DNA of 64,000 nt, taken from contig OZ025732.1 in the NCBI GenBank assembly GCA_964019335.1, positions 62,001 to 126,000 of the forward strand, read 5' to 3'. Positions 9,562-19,345 of this stretch are shown piece after piece (the stretch's first letter is position 1; each line of letters begins with the position of its first letter). The translations under genes and the position numbers were made by a program. The stretch is from Diplonema japonicum (taxonomy: Eukaryota > Euglenozoa > Diplonemea > Diplonemida > Diplonemidae). The notes beneath the pieces are model-generated. The model was given only the letters and a program-made list of their open reading frames with translations, was not told the DNA's origin and searched no databases.

Positions 9562-9761
9562 TATTTGGACGTTCCAAAACAGGGACCTCCTTTATCTCAT
9601 CTCTACCATTCTGCATAACATTGCAGTTCCCTGACCCGCTCATCCACATAAGAAACCCCCCACATCCAGCACCCCCTGACTGACTATTCAACATATAAGA
9701 AGATGCTGAGGACCGGCACCCTCAGTAGCCTTCAAAAAAAAAAAAAAAAAAAAAAAAAAAA
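9562..9761 (+). repeat. Retroelement tail, family B type
   Basis: Contains the CTATTTGGACGTTCCAAAAC block (also at 6509) and ends GAGGACCGGCACCCTCAGTAGCC followed by a long A run. The ending GGTCCGGCACC...AGTAGCC(A)n also closes the family B tails at 31528-31570, 51717-51755 and 61645-61665. Confidence 0.55.
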
Positions 9762-9878
9762 GCCAAACAACCAGCAAAGCTTGTGGAAAAGAGAACACCA
9801 GTACGGTCATGAGTACCCGAGCAACCGGGTAAGCGTCTCGAGACACTTCCAACCCACCTATTGGGTGCGGCCTTAGCA
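9762..9878 (+). mobile_element. SINE-1 copy, 3' end lost
   Basis: Begins AGCCAAACAACCAGCAAAGC and runs through GCGTCTCGAGAC to GGTGCGGCCTTAGCA. It gives the fullest view of the SINE-1 5' end, which also appears alone at about 41440, 49948 and 51770. Confidence 0.65.
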
Positions 9879-9982
9879 TTACGTTCTTCCACTCGGGCGC
9901 TACCGGTGATGACCGACGAGGAGGTCAACAGCGAACAACACATCTGATGTACTTCTTATATTTTCATGTTATTTCCACCACC
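9879..9982 (-). repeat. Dispersed repeat E, reverse-complement copy
   Basis: It reads as the reverse complement of the block starting GGTGGTGGGGATAACATGAA at 19051. This is one of the few repeat copies on the minus strand. Confidence 0.7.
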
Positions 9983-10149
9983 TTTTTTTTTTTTTTTTTT
10001 TTTTGTCACCCGACTCACCGCAGTGTAGTCGGGGACCAATGCTCGCAATAAGCAATGGGTATTTTTCCAATCATTTTTTTTTACCGACTTGTAATGGAAG
10101 TTCCTACTCGCGAAAGTGGAATCGACTATAAAAAGAAGTCCCACTTCTT

Positions 10150-10745
10150 CATATTAGTAACGTTGTTTGTTGCGGAAACACCCACTCTTCGGTTCCGAGG
10201 CCCCAAGAGGTGACGAGACTAGGACTCCAGGGAGGACCCCTCTCCTGCTCACCTACAACGGGCAGAGGAACAAACGCCCGGAACCCGAAGACGGCCCCGC
10301 CCTTCCCGCGGCCAAACGGGATCTCGCCGCGACGAGGCCGAACACCAGAGTCACTGGACTTGTCGCCCTTAAGAGGCTCACCAGGGAAGCAGACGTCGAC
10401 GGCCCTGAGGACCTGGATGAGCTTCGACACCTGGGCTTCCTTTCCCAGGGCGAGGCCGTCTTTGACCTCAGCTGCATGTCCAGGGCTTGCACACACTTCC
10501 TGGGTGAGACCCCCATGGTCACGGTCCCCCTCGACACACGCGTCGCGATCCCGTGTCTGCTGGTCTGTTATGACTCGACGTGGCTCTACGCTTCCCGCCA
10601 GGAACAGGGCTTTCGGTTGCAGACCCAAGGGTTCAAGGACAAGTCGTATCCGACTGTGGCAGCCCTACTCGCTGACTTCGTGGGGGCAGGGACCCTCTAC
10701 TACAGCGAGTCACAGTGGTCGACTGTGCTGAACTCCTACAACTAG
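10150..10745 (+). pseudogene. Family C retroelement, ORF C-terminal fragment
   Basis: An open frame without a proper ATG (first usable codon TTG at 10167) encodes about 190 residues containing PLLLTYNGQRNKR, CMSRACTHFLGE and a closing QWSTVLNSYN. Copies of the same 3' coding end are at 42001-42562 (frameshifted), 45196-45468, 58388-58537 and 62814-62950, each followed by the same 3' region. This copy reads through without a break, so it is either younger or selected. I do not recognise a domain. The longer upstream part of the family, at 41434-42000, looks like post-reverse-transcriptase sequence. Confidence 0.6.
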
Positions 10746-11236
10746 GAACTACTGGAGACGACCCTACGCAATGTAGGAGTGCCGGCCCGGCGTGCTACGA
10801 GGGCGATAGGCTATGCAGGGTCTCACAGACCTCGCACCCTATGATTTTAGTTTCCACCTTTTCCTTTTCCACTTCTTGTCTTTTAACTTCCCTTCTGCTT
10901 TCCCAACATGGTTTCCGTCCCGGGTATGACGTTAAACTGCGTCCGCCGACGCATTTGGGTCAACATTCTCTGATGACCAAGCCGTCTTTCTCCGTTTCTT
11001 CTCCCCTTCTCTTTGTTATGTTATTTTCATTATTCTTTCTGGCGATAGACTGATACGGGCCATGGAAGCAACCTCTGCTTAATTCCTGGTACGTGGGAGG
11101 CTCCTCTTGAGGATGTCAGTCACCTTTTCCCTTTTTTACTCGACTCTCTGTTTTCGTATGCAGTATTTATTCTTTCCCACCCCTTTTTATCTATTTCTTC
11201 GCTTCTTCATCCTAACTTAACTTAAAACCATTTCAG
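10746..11236 (+). mobile_element. Family C 3' region with intron-like end
   Basis: Follows the stop codon with GTGCCGGCCCGGCGTGCTAC, pyrimidine-rich tracts, a GGGAGGCTCCTCTTGAGGA stem-loop, and a last 81 bp (11156-11236) starting GTATGC and ending CTAAC...TTTCAG. There is no poly(A) tail. Other copies end at 45963, 59032 and 63446 at exactly the same base. Confidence 0.65.
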
Positions 11237-11519
11237 TTGCCCCCCCCCCCTCCTTTTTATCTTCTTCACTTTTCTTTCATATCCTTTTCCACTTTTTCCC
11301 ATTCGTCCCCTCCCCCACCCCCTTCACCTACCACCCACCACAGCACGAAGAAGGAAGAAAAAAAGTAGTATTTCATAAGAAGTTATCGGAATTTAGAAAA
11401 AAGAAGAATTGCGTCTCGTTTTTACACATATTTCCTCCTTTGCAAGATCACATTCAAAACACAGGGCTTGAGAGAGAAACGGAGCAGAAACACAACAACA
11501 AAACAAGAAAAAAAAGAAA

Positions 11520-12515
11520 ATGAACGATATGACAGTGTTCGTGAAGACGGGAGGCGGGGTTCACGATGTGGAAGTGTCGGGGAAGGAGACGGTGGGGATC
11601 CTGTACAAGAAGGCGGGGTGTGCTGCTGGTTTACTCGAAGGCAGGTTCAAACTGGTTTGGGAGGGTGAGGTCCTTGACAGGAATGGGGGTGAAGAGCTTC
11701 AGCAACTTGGGCTTGTGGAGGGCTGTGTGGTCCATGTGGAGAACAAGAGGAGAACCGTTCGTCTGGCAGAGCTGAAGGACGAGAACTCAGGAGTGGTTTC
11801 GGAGCTTGAGGGGCTTTTGTCAGCTGACCCTGAGCTTGTTCTGGTGGTGGAGGTGGGGAATATCGAAGTCTTGTCCATGCGCAAGAAACATCTTCCTTCT
11901 GGACTTCGGTTCCTCGTTGTCACCGACCCCACAGGCTGTGTTACAAGGATAGACGAAGCGTTTCTAAACAACTGCGACCACCTGACGTCTGCCGACCTCA
12001 TCCTCCCCAATGTTTCTACCATTGGCCATCAGTTTTTGATATCGTGCAAAAGATTAGAAACCATCGACTTGAATGCGATGACCAATCTTAATTCCATTGG
12101 TAATAGCTTCTTGTCAGGGTGCATACAAGTAGAAACCATCGACTTGAGTTCTATGGCAAATGTTTCTTCTATTTCTAATTTCTTTTTGTCTGGTTGGAAG
12201 AAACTAGAAACTATCGACTTGAGTGCGATGACCAATCTTGATTACATTGGGGATGGTTTCTTGTTTGGGTGCAGTAACTTAGAAACCATCGACTTGAGTG
12301 CGATGGCCAATCTTGATTACATTGGCTCTTACTTTTTGTCAAGGTGCGAAAAACTTGAAACCATCCACATGACTGCGATTACTCTTTCTTTCGTTGGTCA
12401 TTACTTCTTGGATAGGTGCGACAAACTAGAAACCATCGTTTTGAGAGGAGGCACTGATACTTTTAACAGGCTCATAAAGGCTCAGATCCCAACAGGGGTA
12501 AGTATACAGAAATAA
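11520..12515 (+). CDS. Ubiquitin-like / BspA-type leucine-rich repeat protein
   Basis: The protein has 331 residues. Its ubiquitin-like domain (4-75) is nearly identical to that at 1639. The linker (ADPELVLVVEVGNIEVLSM) and about six 25-residue repeats follow, more diverged than in other copies (IQVETIDLSSMANVSSISN, LETIHMTAITLSFVGHY). The last repeat again switches to the LETIVLRGGTDTFNRLI form and the end is GVSIQK, as in the gene at 1639. The frame is intact with conserved ends, so this is probably a working gene. The leader repeats the CAGAAACACAACAACAAAA block found before 1639. No membrane or secretion signal is visible. Confidence 0.85.
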   Translation: MNDMTVFVKTGGGVHDVEVSGKETVGILYKKAGCAAGLLEGRFKLVWEGEVLDRNGGEELQQLGLVEGCVVHVENKRRTVRLAELKDENSGVVSELEGLLSADPELVLVVEVGNIEVLSMRKKHLPSGLRFLVVTDPTGCVTRIDEAFLNNCDHLTSADLILPNVSTIGHQFLISCKRLETIDLNAMTNLNSIGNSFLSGCIQVETIDLSSMANVSSISNFFLSGWKKLETIDLSAMTNLDYIGDGFLFGCSNLETIDLSAMANLDYIGSYFLSRCEKLETIHMTAITLSFVGHYFLDRCDKLETIVLRGGTDTFNRLIKAQIPTGVSIQK

Positions 12516-12602
12516 AAAGAAATTAAAAAAAAAAAGCAATTTTTTCTTTTCCTTTTTTATCTTTTTTTTTTTTTTTATGTTTCTCTTTTTTTTTATAAAA
12601 AA

Positions 12603-12933
12603 GGTGGTGGGGATAACATAGAAATATAAGAAGTACATCAGATGTGTTGTTCGCTGTTGACCTCCTCGTCGGTCATCACCGGTAGCGCCCCGAGTGGAAG
12701 ATCATAAAGCAGATGCTCAGGGTGACGAACAGGCAGCAAACTGCACGAGCGCAGAATCTTGGTTACCCGGAACGCCCCTGCTAGGGTTGAGCACACCGCA
12801 CGCATTAAGGACACGACGCGGAACGCAGAAGAAGCTACTGCTCGGCCGAGGAGCGCCCCCTGTAATCAAGTAGGTAGTTCGTGCTTCGTTGCACGCTTAA
12901 TGCCACCTAGTGTTGCAATCAAAGCCCCATTTT
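12603..12933 (+). repeat. Dispersed repeat E, long copy
   Basis: Runs from GGTGGTGGGGATAACATAGA through GTTGACCTCCTCGTCGGTC, GACGAACAGGCAGCAAACTG, ACGCATTAAGGACACGACGC and GCAATCAAAGCCCCATTTTC. Shared with 19051-19345, 25501-25706 and 26565-26722. No coding potential seen. Confidence 0.7.
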
Positions 12934-13099
12934 CTTTTTTTTTTGCTTGAAACAAAAAAAGCAAACACTGTAAGTGAATTGTTTGTAAAAAGAAGAGCTT
13001 CGGCCTTGCTGCAAGGCTGCAAAGGCAGCAAGCTAGCCAGCAAGTAGGACGTAACGCAGCTTGCCCGGCTTTCCCGTTTTTATTCGACTCTCTGTTTTC

Positions 13100-13179
13100 G
13101 TATGCACTAAATATCCTTTCTTCTTCACCTGTTTTTTTACTTTTTCGCTTTTTATTCCCACTTGCAAATATCATTTGAG
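13100..13179 (+). other. Intron-like cassette, diverged
   Basis: GTATGCACTAAATATCC opens an 80 bp pyrimidine-rich segment that ends CATTTGAG. It matches the 76-81 bp ends of family C copies but lacks the CTAAC box. It lies 89 bases before the Ubl-LRR start at 13268, so it could be a 5'-leader intron. Confidence 0.4.
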
Positions 13180-13267
13180 TTGCGCACCAATCCCTGTCCC
13201 CTTTTTAATTTAATTTTCGTATTTGCTTCATCAACAATATTCAAAGCTGAAGAAAGAAAACACAAAC

Positions 13268-14008
13268 ATGAGCCTCGCAGTGTTGATCAGGACTGTCGAC
13301 GAGGATGTGGTGCACGAGGTGGAGCTGGAGAACACGAAGACCTTACGCAAGTAAGAGTGCTGGCCCGGCGAGCTACGAGGGCAAAAAACCTCATTTCTCC
13401 TTGGAGATGAGAACATATATTATAGTGCGACATGATCAGACTGGAACGGCCGCCCCGGGGCATCCTCTGCTCAACCCGGCGGACGTGGGAGGCCCTTCTT
13501 CGGAAGGTGCCAGTCGCTTGATCAGTGTCGTCGAATGCGCGCTATATTTTATATTTTATAAGTACATATAACAATCGATTGAAAGAAGAAGAACGTTTAC
13601 CAAGAGGTGGAGCTGTCTGGGTTTGACAGGGTGAAGGACCTGTACAGGAAGGCGGCAGAGGCTTCTGCGGTGGAGGAGGGGATGTTCCTCTTGCACTTCG
13701 AAGGTGTTGTCTTGGATAATGATGGGACATCTGGCGGTGGTGGGAAGGAGCAGGAGATACAGCAACTTGGGATGGGGCAGGGGAGCGAGCTTCTCTTGTG
13801 CGGTATTCATAATAAACCACTTGATGTCAGTCATGTGGAGCTCTGGAGTCGAAGAGAGGAGATTGCAAGGCTTCTTGAGGAGAATCCTGAGCTTTCTCTT
13901 GCGGTGGATGTCACTGGTCTGGACTGTCTTGATGTCAGGCTCACAAGCAAGCTTCCCTCAAAGCTTCGGCACCTCAAGGGGGTTATTGTGGGGGACTATT
14001 TTTTTTAA
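13268..14008 (+). pseudogene. Ubl-LRR gene interrupted by a 277 bp insertion and truncated
   Basis: The first 60 bases and the part from 13605 on match the gene at 4928 (MSLAVLIRTVDEDVVHEVEL then SGFDRVKDLYRKAAEASAV) almost perfectly. Between them a family D element is inserted at 13328-13604 after the codons for EVEL. The target GAGGTGGAGCTG is duplicated on both sides. Homology to the intact paralogue stops at SKLRHLK, after which the frame ends in VIVGDYFF, so every leucine-rich repeat and the CaaX tail are lost. It is a relic unless the insertion can be spliced out; the splice-like sites seen do not restore the frame. Confidence 0.8.
13328..13604 (+). mobile_element. Family D insertion with 12 bp target-site duplication
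   Basis: A 277 bp insertion is flanked by GAGGTGGAGCTG at 13316-13327 and 13605-13616; the uninterrupted paralogue at 4928 has it once. It starts GAGAACACGAAGACC and ends GAACGTTTACCAA, with no terminal inverted repeats and no poly(A) tail. The part GTGCTGGCCCGGCGAGCTAC matches the region just after the family C stop codon, so this is probably a 5'-truncated retroelement 3' end. It holds a GGCCCTTCTTCGGAAGGTGCC hairpin. Confidence 0.8.
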
Positions 14009-14239
14009 CGCAAGAAGCTAGATGGTTCGTGATGAACGGTTCAAAATTTCACGGAACTACTTAGTTCGAAGGCGCTTTGTGGGTGGCCCGGGTGCTTCTG
14101 CGTTGCCGGAAGGGCACGTGGATTCATGTGTTGACAACTTATCCAGTATTTGCTTTCTTTCATGGCCCGCAATGTCAATATTCCATTCCTGAGCAAGATC
14201 CCAAAGCTGTGCCGTAGCCCACTGGGTATTGTGAGGCTG

Positions 14240-14500
14240 CTTTACGCAAGTAAGAGTGCTGGCCCGGCGAGCTACGAGGGAAAAAAACCCCATTTTCTTC
14301 TAGAAGATGAGAAATATGTTATAGTGCGACATGATCAGACTGGAACGGCCGCCCCAGGGCATCCTCTGCTCAACCCGGCGGACGTGGGAGGCCCTTCTTC
14401 GGAAGGTGCCAGTCGCTTGATCAGTGTCGTCGAATGCGCGCTATATTTTATAAGTACATAAAACAATGGAATTTAAAAAAAAAAAAAAAAATCGATTGAA
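14240..14500 (+). mobile_element. Family D copy broken by a poly(A)-tailed piece
   Basis: Repeats the family D sequence from ACGCAAGTAAGAGTGC to the GTACATAAAACAAT near the 3' end, where GGAATTT(A)n has been inserted before CGATTGAAA. The upstream stretch 14009-14239 matches nothing else in the window. Confidence 0.65.
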
Positions 14501-14780
14501 AAGGAAAAGTATTTGAGTGTGGCACCGGCGATTCAGACCTCCCGTCATTTTGAGGGGTTAGGGAGGGCTGTGGCATGCCCCAAGCAGCCGAGGCGGGACG
14601 TTGATTGATGACTGCAGCAGAGCGCCGAATCAACGTGGCACTGTGGGTAGGGCAGGCACATGAAAAAGGTCATGCAACTGCTCGGCACCTTTAGCTGTAT
14701 GCGGACCATACAGCTGAGGGCACTTAGCAAAGTAAGCACTTTGAAGGGGTCGGACCCTTTAGGTTGTTGCGGGTGTTCCA

Positions 14781-14960
14781 ATGGACACTACACCTGACGA
14801 GACTCCAGCAGCCTCCCAAGCCCTTGCAGCTTCTCAAGCCCCGACAGCTTCCCAAGCCTCTCAGACCCCCGCAACCTCCCAGCAACCACCTAACGCCAAA
14901 ACCAGGCGGTTTGTTTGCAACGTTTGTAGGTTCTCCACAGCCTGGGAGAAAAACTGTTAA
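14781..14960 (+). CDS. Small ORF with Ala/Ser/Gln repeats and half a zinc finger
   Basis: A 59-codon frame starting MDTTPDETP has alternating ASQA/PTASQ repeats and ends with RRFVCNVCRFSTAWEKNC, which looks like the first half of a C2H2 or CCHC finger cut by a stop. It may be the start of a lost retroelement ORF1. The surrounding 14500-15295 has no other gene; it is AT-rich with poly(T) and poly(C) tracts from 15100 on. Confidence 0.3.
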   Translation: MDTTPDETPAASQALAASQAPTASQASQTPATSQQPPNAKTRRFVCNVCRFSTAWEKNC

Positions 14961-15295
14961 AATTTCTAGGCATGAAAATCTTGGCACGATTTGGCATGTT
15001 AAGATTTCCGAAGTGCTCTAAGCCCCGCTCCCTGCTTTCCATGTGGCAGGCCCCCCTGCCCAAATAAGTACAACTCAAGTAAGTGTATTCCAAATAATTC
15101 TTTTTTTTTTGGAGCCCAAACACCCCCCCCCTCCACTGCCCAAATAAAGGGATTATTCGGACTTTACTTTTTTTTTTTTTTCCTTCATAAATCCAATAAG
15201 TTTTTTTTTTAATTTTTTTTAATATTTTTTTTTAGATAAAAATAATAAAAAAAGAATTAACAGGTTTTTTTTACCCCCCCCAAAAAAATATAAAT

Positions 15296-16279
15296 ATGAG
15301 TATCATGAAATACCTTCACCGGCAAACGGTTGTGAAAGCCTTCGTCCTCGCCTGTTTGTGGGGAGTCTGTATTTATTTCGTGGTGAGGCTGACCTCAGAG
15401 TACGAAGAAACAGGGAGGAAAAACACCGTGTCGTTGGAAGTACAAAGGTTCGAACAGTTGGAGTTACCGAACTTTGTAATATTCAGTGGGGCGGGAAGCC
15501 TGTGTCACTTCGAGCCAGTTGAATGCGTGTTCGCCGGGGAGAACGTAACAAAGGTTAACTGCATACCGGCGGTAATGGAGAAGAATTACAATGGGGAAGC
15601 TTCGTTACTCAACGCCACGACAGGGAGTAGCCTAGGGGTAGCGTTTAAGACCCCCTTTGACATTCTTCACCTCACCTTCAGCCTTGTACATAGAGGGAAC
15701 CTGTCTGCTGCCACACCTGAGGAGTGCGGGCTGTTATCTGCTGGACCTGACACGGAACTGTCGCAGTTTGTTGTTCCAGTGAGCGACCGTGACATCATTA
15801 TTGCATTAGGTTTGGGGAAGAATGAGGAAAGTTTAAGTTTAAAGGGTCTTGGAATCCCCTCATATGTGGGATTTGGTCAGATCGCGCACTTCACCTTCTC
15901 TCTAGAACAGGAGCTCTTTATCGGCGACAGCGACGCAGAGAACACCACAGCTTTTGGTTTGTCTCAATTTCCAAAATACCACAAGCGTGACGCGTTTGAA
16001 ATTCGAATCAGTGCCGCCTCGTTCCTTATCCGCCGCATCGTTCACAAGAAAGGCCAATCGTTACTTGACCTCATGGGAGGGATTTTTGGGTGGGTCGGTG
16101 TGTTCACAGGGGCGTGTATCCACAGTCTGTTCTCAACTGCCGTGGACGTTGCGACAAGGGCGAAGGGGGAGCAGGAGAAGCAGAAGCGCAAGATGCTGGA
16201 GAAGCAGGAGGAGAGCATGTTGTCACCTACGCCGTCGCTCTGTGCTTCTCCACAGGAGGCGCAGTACTTTCAGATTTGA
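15296..16279 (+). CDS. Two-pass membrane protein with glycosylatable ectodomain (family member 1)
   Basis: The protein has 327 residues. A short basic N-terminus (MSIMKYLHRQTVVK) leads into membrane segment 1 (about 15-31). A long ectodomain follows (about 35-250) with Cys 70, 77, 89 and 144 and four N-glycosylation sites (N83, N106, N135, N216). It carries the conserved HFTFSLEQELFIG and FEIRISAASFLIRRIVH motifs. Membrane segment 2 lies near 256-279 (LMGGIFGWVGVFTGACIHSLF), and the cytosolic tail is Lys/Glu-rich. This layout, a post-TM1 LPxF motif, and a Gly-rich entry into TM2 with a G-A-C triplet recall DEG/ENaC-type channel subunits, but the similarity is weak and function is unproven. 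The leader is T-rich then A-rich. Confidence 0.75.
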   Translation: MSIMKYLHRQTVVKAFVLACLWGVCIYFVVRLTSEYEETGRKNTVSLEVQRFEQLELPNFVIFSGAGSLCHFEPVECVFAGENVTKVNCIPAVMEKNYNGEASLLNATTGSSLGVAFKTPFDILHLTFSLVHRGNLSAATPEECGLLSAGPDTELSQFVVPVSDRDIIIALGLGKNEESLSLKGLGIPSYVGFGQIAHFTFSLEQELFIGDSDAENTTAFGLSQFPKYHKRDAFEIRISAASFLIRRIVHKKGQSLLDLMGGIFGWVGVFTGACIHSLFSTAVDVATRAKGEQEKQKRKMLEKQEESMLSPTPSLCASPQEAQYFQI

Positions 16280-16380
16280 ATTTTTTTTTCTTTTCTTTTT
16301 TTTTTTTCCCGGCGTTTTTATCGCAGTTTTTTTTTTTTTTTTTTTTTTTTTTTCTCTTCCTGGTACCTGGTACTCATGTC

Positions 16381-16416
16381 GTCTCAACACGGTCTGGCTA
16401 GACCAAGAGGAGGTGG

Positions 16417-16451
<35 letters not shown>
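16381..16451 (+). repeat. SINE-2 3' fragment with poly(A)
   Basis: GTCTCAACACGGTCTGGCTAG through GTGGAATTT to a 30-base A run. A pyrimidine tract of almost 100 bases (16280-16368) separates it from the preceding gene. Confidence 0.6.
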
Positions 16452-16453
<2 letters not shown>

Positions 16454-16540
16454 AAATGTTGGAAGAATTCATATGAATTCTTCCGCACCTTACAGTAAAA
16501 GAAGAAAAAAAAAGGTGGGGTGTGTGTGGACGTTGTAGTC

Positions 16541-16650
16541 GTCTTGAAGCGTCACTCAAGGAACAAAAAGCACATCTGGTCGCCTCTCTCAGCAGACGAA
16601 GGGGAGAGAGGTGGGCTTGGCAAGCCAGCAGGATGTGTCTGATTTAAAAA
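16541..16650 (+). repeat. Repeat shared with 40276-40345
   Basis: GCGTCACTCAAGG and GAGAGAGGTGGGCTTGGCAAGCCAGCA are common to both places. At 40200 this body is preceded by a tRNA-like head, so it is probably a SINE body without its head here. Confidence 0.5.
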
Positions 16651-16750
16651 AAAAGAGTCGGTTGATTGTTGTTTGTGCACAGCCGGGATTAACCTGTAGA
16701 AGGAGAAGCCCAACAATGCTACTTTTCATCTATTTTTTCGCTTCTCTATT

Positions 16751-16836
16751 CTAACTTAAAATCAATTCCGCTAGCACTACTCTTTTAGCACTAACTGGTC
16801 CGGCCCCATGTTCCACGTAAGGCGCAGGCCTCGGGA

Positions 16837-16874
<38 letters not shown>

Positions 16875-16985
16875 CCCTGGTATAGTGCCCATTTAATTGT
16901 TTTACAGTAGTTCTTCTTTTCTTTTTTTTTTTTTTTTGGAGCCCAAACACTCCACTGCCCAAATAAAGGGATTATTCGGACCCTT

Positions 16986-17025
<40 letters not shown>

Positions 17026-17199
17026 CTCTCATCTTGATTCCTTTTTTTAAAAAAAGAAAAAAAGAGAGACCGATAAAGTTTGAGCGAGGCAAAATAAAAT
17101 TACCCCCGAACGGGTATGAAAAAGAAAGAAAGAAAAAAAAAAAAGAGTCTTCAGTCTGGTTGTATGTGTTGTTCTGCTTCTTATAAGATTATAACCTGC

Positions 17200-17232
<33 letters not shown>

Positions 17233-18012
17233 AAAGAAAATATGAAAAGAAAAAAATAAAGAACGAAACTGCCTCGTCCCCGAACATTCCGTTTTTTTTT
17301 TTAATTAGGGAACGTTACAAGCTTAGAGACTAGTCTCCAAGTTCCTACCCCCCCCCCCCCCCCCCCCCCATTCTCAATCACAGCAGCCACCCGCTCACGT
17401 GCCAAACAGTTGGTTCCTTTTTTTCTTTTCTTCTTTTTTTAAAAATCCACATCCTCACCTCAGTGGTACTGGGAATACAAAAAAAAAATTATATTTTTTA
17501 GTAGGGGGAGGGGGATTAATTATTTTTTTTTTCATTCTGCTTTTTTTTGGAGGAGAAACCGCTGCTGAAAGGGGATAGGTGCAGGTAGAAGATGAGAACA
17601 AGGGGGCGTCTCACAAAGACTTCCTTTAACTCATATATATTTTTTCTTCTTCTTCTTTTTTTTTAAAAAACCTCCCTTCTTCCTCCCCACTGTTTTGGTG
17701 GTGGGGATGACCTGGAGATTTAATGATGTACATCACTAGTAGCATCCTAGTGGAACAACGTTTTTGATTCTCTTTTCTCGCGCTCTCGTGCGACCTATGA
17801 GGCAACGGTTACTGTTCGTGTTCTCTCCCCAGCCTGCTTGCCCTGTTATTAGGTAACTCTAACTTAAAATCATTTCGGTTGCCCTGTTTTAGCATGCAAG
17901 CAGGGTTATTCCTTTAACTATTTTATATTTCTCTCTTTTTTTTTTTATTTTTTTTTTTCTTATTTTATTTTTTATTGATTTCCCAAAAAAAAGGAAAAAA
18001 AAGAAAAAAAAA
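16751..18012. other. Low-complexity intergenic stretch
   Basis: Holds degenerate acceptor-like motifs at 16751-16770 and 17859-17878 and long A, T and C runs (27 C at about 17347). It also has a block starting GGGGATAGGTGCAGGTAGAAG at 17572 that recurs near 21724. No gene seen. Confidence 0.55.
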
Positions 18013-19002
18013 ATGCACGCGACGTTCCCACAGCGAGTGGCGGTCTGGTTGGCGCTCTTGTGCAGCATGAGCGCGTGTTTTCTCTTCATGCAGAGCCGCA
18101 CGGTGACAGGAGATGCTTCCTTCGAGGTTTCCAAGTTCGATGTGATGGAGGTGCCGAGCCTTGTCGTCTTCACTGATGCTTCACCAGAATGCGCTTTTAA
18201 ATTGAAAACCTGTTACTTCTCAAGCCAAGGAGAGTTCACAGACTGCAAGCAAGCGATAACCAACAAAAACTACGGCGGCCAAGTATCCTTGCTGAACGCG
18301 ACGGTGATGAGAAAGCTCGGAATTTTTTACTCCTCACCGCTGGACATGCTGTCAGTACAGTACTCGCTCACGTTTATCACAAACGGGACGAAGGCCACAC
18401 CGCAGGCTTGCAATCTTCTGTCCCATGGAAGAAACACAGAACTGTCCAAGTTTGTTATTCCAGTAGGCGATACCAACGTATTGGAAGCAATCGACAACGA
18501 CGACCATTTATTTGACATGAGGCGGCTTGGGGCACCAGCTTACATAGGCTACGGCATGATGGCACATTTTACATTCTCGTTGGAGCAGGAGTTACTCAGG
18601 GGACCTTCGGGTGTTAAGAATACGACAATCTTCGGGGTTTCACAACTTCCAAAGCACCTCGACAGGGATGCCATGGAGTTTCGCATCAGCGCTGCCTCCT
18701 TCAACGTCCGCCGTATTGTTCACAAGGAAGGCCAGTCGCTCATCGACCTCATGGGAGGGGTGTTTTTATTTACCGCAGTGTGCTGTCTGTTCGCCCTTCT
18801 TCTCGCCAAGGAAGCAGCGAAGAAGCGACACAATTGTCTTGCTGCAGGTGATGATATTGTGGGCACGGAAACAGAGCATGCTGTTGTTTCCTTAGTCCAA
18901 TCACCGCATTCATGCTGTGAGAATGATGCGGGAGCAGCCCCCACAGCGAGGGTCGTGCAGGTTCCACTTATGGCGCCGAAGCTGATTTACTATGATGTTT
19001 AG
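18013..19002 (+). CDS. Two-pass membrane protein, family member 2 with diverged C-terminus
   Basis: The protein has 329 residues. Membrane segment 1 is about 9-27. The ectodomain has the family's Cys pattern, sites such as NAT, NGT and NTT for N-glycosylation, and the HFTFSLEQELL and FRISAASFNVRRIVHKEGQSLIDLMGG motifs. After LMGG the sequence departs from the other members. FLFTAVCCLFALLLAKEAAKK replaces the usual FGWVGVxTGACIxSLF, so the second membrane segment and the tail are different in kind. If the family are channels, this member has lost the pore-like signature and may be a regulatory subunit or a decoy; that is speculation. The start codon sits in an A-rich leader as in the other members. 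Confidence 0.75.
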   Translation: MHATFPQRVAVWLALLCSMSACFLFMQSRTVTGDASFEVSKFDVMEVPSLVVFTDASPECAFKLKTCYFSSQGEFTDCKQAITNKNYGGQVSLLNATVMRKLGIFYSSPLDMLSVQYSLTFITNGTKATPQACNLLSHGRNTELSKFVIPVGDTNVLEAIDNDDHLFDMRRLGAPAYIGYGMMAHFTFSLEQELLRGPSGVKNTTIFGVSQLPKHLDRDAMEFRISAASFNVRRIVHKEGQSLIDLMGGVFLFTAVCCLFALLLAKEAAKKRHNCLAAGDDIVGTETEHAVVSLVQSPHSCCENDAGAAPTARVVQVPLMAPKLIYYDV

Positions 19003-19050
19003 AAAAAAATGCGATTGAGGCCAAACCCCCATCTCGGCTGTTTTCTTTTA

Positions 19051-19345
19051 AGGTGGTGGGGATAACATGAAAATATAAGAAAAAATCAGATGTGTTGTTC
19101 GCTGTTGACCTCCTCGTCGGTCATCACCGGTAGCGCCCCGAGTGGAAGATCATAATGCAGATGCTCAGGGTGACGAACAGGCAGCAAACTGCACGAGCGC
19201 AGAATCTTGGTTACCCGGGACGCACCGGCTGGGGTTGAGCTGTACACCGCACGCATTAAGGACACGACGCGGAACGCAGAAGAAGCTACAACTCGGCCGC
19301 GGTGCGCCCCCTGTAATCAAGTAGACAGTTCTTGTGCAGGGCGCC
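19051..19345 (+). repeat. Dispersed repeat E, full-length-looking copy
   Basis: Begins GGTGGTGGGGATAACATGAA and ends in the GTAATCAAGTAGACAGTTC region. Partial echoes follow at 19412-19490. Confidence 0.7.

Noticed and set aside
13328-13604. Introner-type insertion that is spliced out
   Set aside because: GTAAGAG and terminal AG sites exist, but no combination tried restores the reading frame of the Ubl-LRR gene, and the gene is truncated downstream anyway.
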